Assembly (NCBI GenBank): GCA_902494945.1
Contig: CABUVF010000122.1
Coordinates: 1-6,598, forward strand
From: an uncultured Collinsella sp.
GTDB taxonomy: Bacteria; Actinomycetota; Coriobacteriia; Coriobacteriales; Coriobacteriaceae
Length of the DNA stretch: 6,598 nt
Direction of reading: 5' to 3'
The notes under the pieces are model-generated. The model saw only the letters and a list, made by a program, of their open reading frames with translations. It searched no databases and was not told the origin of the DNA. Shown in pieces: positions 4,077-6,598 of the stretch (positions within the stretch are counted from its first letter, which is position 1; every line of letters starts with the position of its first letter). Both the position numbers and the translations under genes were made by a program.

Positions 4077-5876
4077 GTGTCTGAACAGGTGAATTGTGGT
4101 TTTACTCATGCGTTTGGTGCACGGTTGCTCAATCATGCGGATAGCGCAGCTCTACCGGTTGATGCACACGACTTTTCCGATGCAATCAATCGGTGTTTGC
4201 TCGTCGATAAGACTATGTTTATTGCCGATATATTGGACAGTGAAGCACCTGTTGCGTTTTGCTGTCGGCCCAAGGGTTTTGGCAAGAGCATGAATTTATC
4301 GATGCTCAAGTGCTATTTGGAACGACCTGATCACCGGCTGCCGGATCGAAGCCTGTTCGCTGGTACCCAGATTTGGCAGGCGGGCGGCGGTCGCTATCGT
4401 GATGAGTACGCGAGTTATCCGGTCATCATGCTCGACTTTACAGCTGCCGCTTCGAGGCATGGCGCTGGTGCTGCGGCAGCAATTCGCGGAGCTGTCGTGC
4501 GCGAGTGCGCCCGATTGCTGCCGCTGCTTGCCGCGCCTGATCTGTCAAGACGTGAGGTTCGTCTTATCGAGAGGGTGGCGCGTGGGGTGGCCAGCGATAG
4601 GGAGATCGATGCGGCGCTTGGCGTGCTTATTAAACTGCTCCAGGTAGCTTTCGATGAACATGTTGTTCTTCTGATAGACGACTACGACGCAGTATGTCCA
4701 AAGCGTTTGGGCGCTAAGGACGACGGTAGCGTGGATTCCCTAGAGTCGCTCAGCCGAATGTTGTTCGACACCATTGCCGACGCCGGCGACTCGTTGCGAT
4801 TGACGTGTCTTATGGGCGAGCGCCCCGGTCCTGCCGAGTTCGCGTTGTCCCAACGTGGGGTTTCCTATCGGTCGGCGACACCGCTGTCGAGCTGGTGTGA
4901 TCGATGGTTCGGTTTTTCGGACGACGAAGTCCAGGTGCAGTTGGATCGCATCGGTCGCAACGGCTGTCTGGATGACGCGCGTGAGTGGCTTGAGGGCTAT
5001 CTGTTTGGTGGTTTTTATTGCTCGATCCCGGAGCGCGTGGTGGACTACGCACATCGCGGTTGCGTCGCGCCCGTTCGGGCAGATCTGTATGGTTACGCCG
5101 ACCGTCTGAGCGCATGCGTCGGCGACTGGAATCTCATGCGCCTGTCCGCATTGTTCGATTTGCTTGAGCCGCATGGGTTTATTGAGGCGCCAGTGCATGT
5201 GCATGCCGAGGAGGCCGATGCTGCCAAGCCCGAAGATATCTGGACAGCGCTGTATCTGTCTGGATTTCTTACGACGGACATGACGGGGCATTCGGAGGAC
5301 GGCGCGTGCCTTCGTTCCCTGCGTCTGCCTAATAACGAAGTGCGTCAGGCGCTCCGTCTTGTAATTCTGGAATGGTTTGAGTGCGCCGTTGAGGACGTTG
5401 GAGTTATCGACTCGTTCCATGACGGGCTGTGTCGAGGAGACGAGGACACTGTAAAGCAAGCTTTGAGCTGTGCTATCGGCGATCTGGGCATCGATGTGGG
5501 CCAATCAGATATGCCGACAGCCTATCATCTGGCGCTTCAGGGGCTCTGCTTTGGACTGCCCGGCTATTGCAATCCCAGCTCCAAGCGAAGTGGCGTCTCG
5601 GATCGCTGGGATATCCAGGTGATTCCCACCGGTCGGGTGTTTGACGTGGCCGACACGCTCGGCATGCTCGATGAGCGACCGCTCATTACGGTCAACATGT
5701 TGTACGACCCTGGCGTCGATGCCCTGGGCCTGGAACTGTTGGCGGTTCAGGCGCTGCTCGACATAGAGCGCGACGGCATCGATGATATCCGCGTGCCGCG
5801 CCCCGCCGTCGGGCGCATGCGTTGGGGCTTTGGCTTTGACGGTCAGCGTGTGTCCGTGGTGTGTCAACGACTGTAG
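4077..5876 (+). CDS. AAA-ATPase-like protein (PF09820 type) with C-terminal DUF1703/PD-(D/E)XK-type domain that looks catalytically degenerate
   Basis: A 599-residue cytoplasmic protein of a family common in gut anaerobes, with no established function. Family landmarks in order: VDKTMFIADIL (43-53), Walker A RPKGFGKSMNLSML (64-77, normally RPRRFGKT), YPVIMLDF (114-121), Walker B VVLLIDDYDAV (196-206, normally IDEYD), GFSDDEV (279-285), LYLSGFLT (392-399), LPNNEV (417-422) and YHLALQGL (483-490). In the C-terminal domain the usual GR-x-D step survives as RWDIQV (510-515), but the following E-F-K strand is replaced by ITVNML (537-542), so nuclease activity is doubtful. I start at the GTG at 4077 because AGGAGA lies eight bases upstream; the frame is open back to 3903, but that part overlaps the terminator and has no family sequence. 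It is monocistronic, between a terminator and a convergent gene. ATP binding is likely; cellular role unknown. Confidence 0.85.
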   Translation: MSEQVNCGFTHAFGARLLNHADSAALPVDAHDFSDAINRCLLVDKTMFIADILDSEAPVAFCCRPKGFGKSMNLSMLKCYLERPDHRLPDRSLFAGTQIWQAGGGRYRDEYASYPVIMLDFTAAASRHGAGAAAAIRGAVVRECARLLPLLAAPDLSRREVRLIERVARGVASDREIDAALGVLIKLLQVAFDEHVVLLIDDYDAVCPKRLGAKDDGSVDSLESLSRMLFDTIADAGDSLRLTCLMGERPGPAEFALSQRGVSYRSATPLSSWCDRWFGFSDDEVQVQLDRIGRNGCLDDAREWLEGYLFGGFYCSIPERVVDYAHRGCVAPVRADLYGYADRLSACVGDWNLMRLSALFDLLEPHGFIEAPVHVHAEEADAAKPEDIWTALYLSGFLTTDMTGHSEDGACLRSLRLPNNEVRQALRLVILEWFECAVEDVGVIDSFHDGLCRGDEDTVKQALSCAIGDLGIDVGQSDMPTAYHLALQGLCFGLPGYCNPSSKRSGVSDRWDIQVIPTGRVFDVADTLGMLDERPLITVNMLYDPGVDALGLELLAVQALLDIERDGIDDIRVPRPAVGRMRWGFGFDGQRVSVVCQRL

Positions 5877-5896
5877 CGGCGGGTGAAAGCCCTTTA

Positions 5897-6598
5897 CTAC
5901 TCGGCGTCCTTCAGGGGCGGCATGGGCTTCCAGTTGGGATCCTTAACGATCTTGCGGGCGTCCTTCATGCCGCGGCGCAGCGCCGGAATGCCGGTCTTAA
6001 AGCATTTGTCGACTGCTGCCAGACGAATGAACTCCTTGCAGAAGGTCGCGGCATTGCCCAGACGGAACAGCATGGGGTGGTAGTCACCGTAGATCTGCAT
6101 ATAGCGAGCGAGGAAGCCTCGGTTGCGCATGATGTAGTAGCGGTTGGTGTCGCTCGTGGAGTTGAGCTGTCGTTTGCCGGCGATATCCCAGTTGGAGACG
6201 GCGCGGGCGCGCTTGAGCACCACGTCGGCAACCACGGCGGCGGGGAAGTGCTGGCTGGCCACGTAGCCGTAGCAGGCATCGTCGCCGTAGATAAAGAAGC
6301 GCGCGTCGGGCAGGCCAATCTTGTCGACCACGCGGCGCGAGAACATGCCGCCCTCAAAGCACAGTTGGTTCATGGTGCGGTAGCCCTCGGGCCCCAAGTC
6401 CCACTTGGCGATGGGGTTAGGGATGCCGAGCGAAAGGATGAGCTGGTACTGCCAAAAGAAAGCGCCGCCGTCAAAGTCCAGGCGCGAACCCTGGATGACA
6501 TCGTAGCGGTCGGTCCACTTGGCAAGACGCTCGATGCCTTCGGGGATGACGAGCACGTCGTCGTCCATCACCCAGAACCACTGGGCGCCCAGGTCGTA
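5897..6598 (-). CDS. Family 2 glycosyltransferase, GlfT2-like (partial, N-terminus cut by window edge)
   Basis: The C-terminal 233 residues of a GT-A fold glycosyltransferase, reading in from position 6598. WVMDDDV (9-15) holds the DXD-type motif that binds the metal and nucleotide-sugar. FEGGMFSRRVVDKIGLPDARFFIYGDD (81-107) matches the acceptor-side segment of GlfT2/rhamnosyltransferase-type enzymes, where the acidic GDD supplies the probable catalytic base. RYYIMRNRG (153-161) is another typical box. Enzymes of this group add galactofuranose or rhamnose to cell-wall polysaccharides on the cytoplasmic face of the membrane; the actual sugar cannot be read here. The frame stays open through the right edge, so the true start lies outside. 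The stop (TAG, 5899-5897) is 20 bp from that of the convergent ATPase gene, and no clear terminator lies between them. Confidence 0.88.
   Translation of the reverse strand, partial: YDLGAQWFWVMDDDVLVIPEGIERLAKWTDRYDVIQGSRLDFDGGAFFWQYQLILSLGIPNPIAKWDLGPEGYRTMNQLCFEGGMFSRRVVDKIGLPDARFFIYGDDACYGYVASQHFPAAVVADVVLKRARAVSNWDIAGKRQLNSTSDTNRYYIMRNRGFLARYMQIYGDYHPMLFRLGNAATFCKEFIRLAAVDKCFKTGIPALRRGMKDARKIVKDPNWKPMPPLKDAE

Noticed and set aside
4740..5504. 254-codon minus-strand open frame within the ATPase gene
   Set aside because: Shadow of the plus-strand AAA-ATPase-like gene, which carries ordered family motifs across this whole interval.
5881..5895. GGGT-GAAA-GCCC followed by TTT between the convergent genes, considered as a shared terminator
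   Set aside because: The stem is only four pairs with one wobble and the T-run is three bases; too weak to call.

Overview
The window looks like chromosomal DNA of a high-GC, anaerobic, gut-type actinobacterium, most likely Collinsella or a close relative in the Coriobacteriia. This rests on gene content and base composition (a Suf-type Fe-S assembly locus, an MPKTG-type sortase substrate, and an AAA-ATPase-like protein of the kind common in gut anaerobes). It does not rest on a marker gene, so the genus is an inference.

Layout. (1) Positions 1-566, minus strand: the N-terminal three quarters of SufC, the ATPase of the SUF iron-sulfur cluster machinery, running off the left edge. (2) Positions 567-790: a divergent control region with two tandem copies of a 31-bp dyad (TGGGACAAA...TTGTCC core, centres 44 bp apart), a second dyad (TTAGTC-N12-GACTAA) over a candidate sufC -35 box, and no gene. 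(3) Positions 791-1222, plus strand: an Rrf2-family regulator with three cluster-ligand-type cysteines, probably the Fe-S-sensing regulator of suf and of itself. (4) Positions 1231-1924, plus strand: a tightly packed, more AT-rich pair, a minimal MNT nucleotidyltransferase and an HI0074-type HEPN partner, resembling a type VII (HepT/MntA) toxin-antitoxin module. It starts 8 bp after the regulator and may share its transcript. (5) Positions 1925-2061: a spacer with short tandem repeats and a dyad. (6) Positions 2062-3876, plus strand: a 604-residue secreted protein with a signal peptide, a globular domain resembling the lysozyme-like C-terminal domain of VgrG3-type proteins, long Ser/Gly/Asn/Asp-rich and Lys/Glu-rich linkers, a ten-threonine run and an MPKTG sorting signal. 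(7) Positions 3877-4076: a strong intrinsic terminator and then a candidate promoter. (8) Positions 4077-5876, plus strand: a 599-residue AAA-ATPase-like protein whose C-terminal PD-(D/E)XK-type domain seems to have lost its catalytic E-x-K. (9) Positions 5897-6598, minus strand: the C-terminal part of a GlfT2-like family 2 glycosyltransferase, convergent with the ATPase gene and running off the right edge.

How they fit together: the left third is a plausible self-contained Fe-S control unit (regulator, tandem operators, divergent suf operon) with a TA-like pair attached downstream of the regulator. The right half holds cell-envelope functions (anchored wall protein, polysaccharide glycosyltransferase) around a stand-alone ATPase of unknown role. 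The least explained items are the tandem operators, the hitch-hiking MNT/HEPN pair, the anchored lysozyme-like protein and the ATPase with a degenerate nuclease domain.
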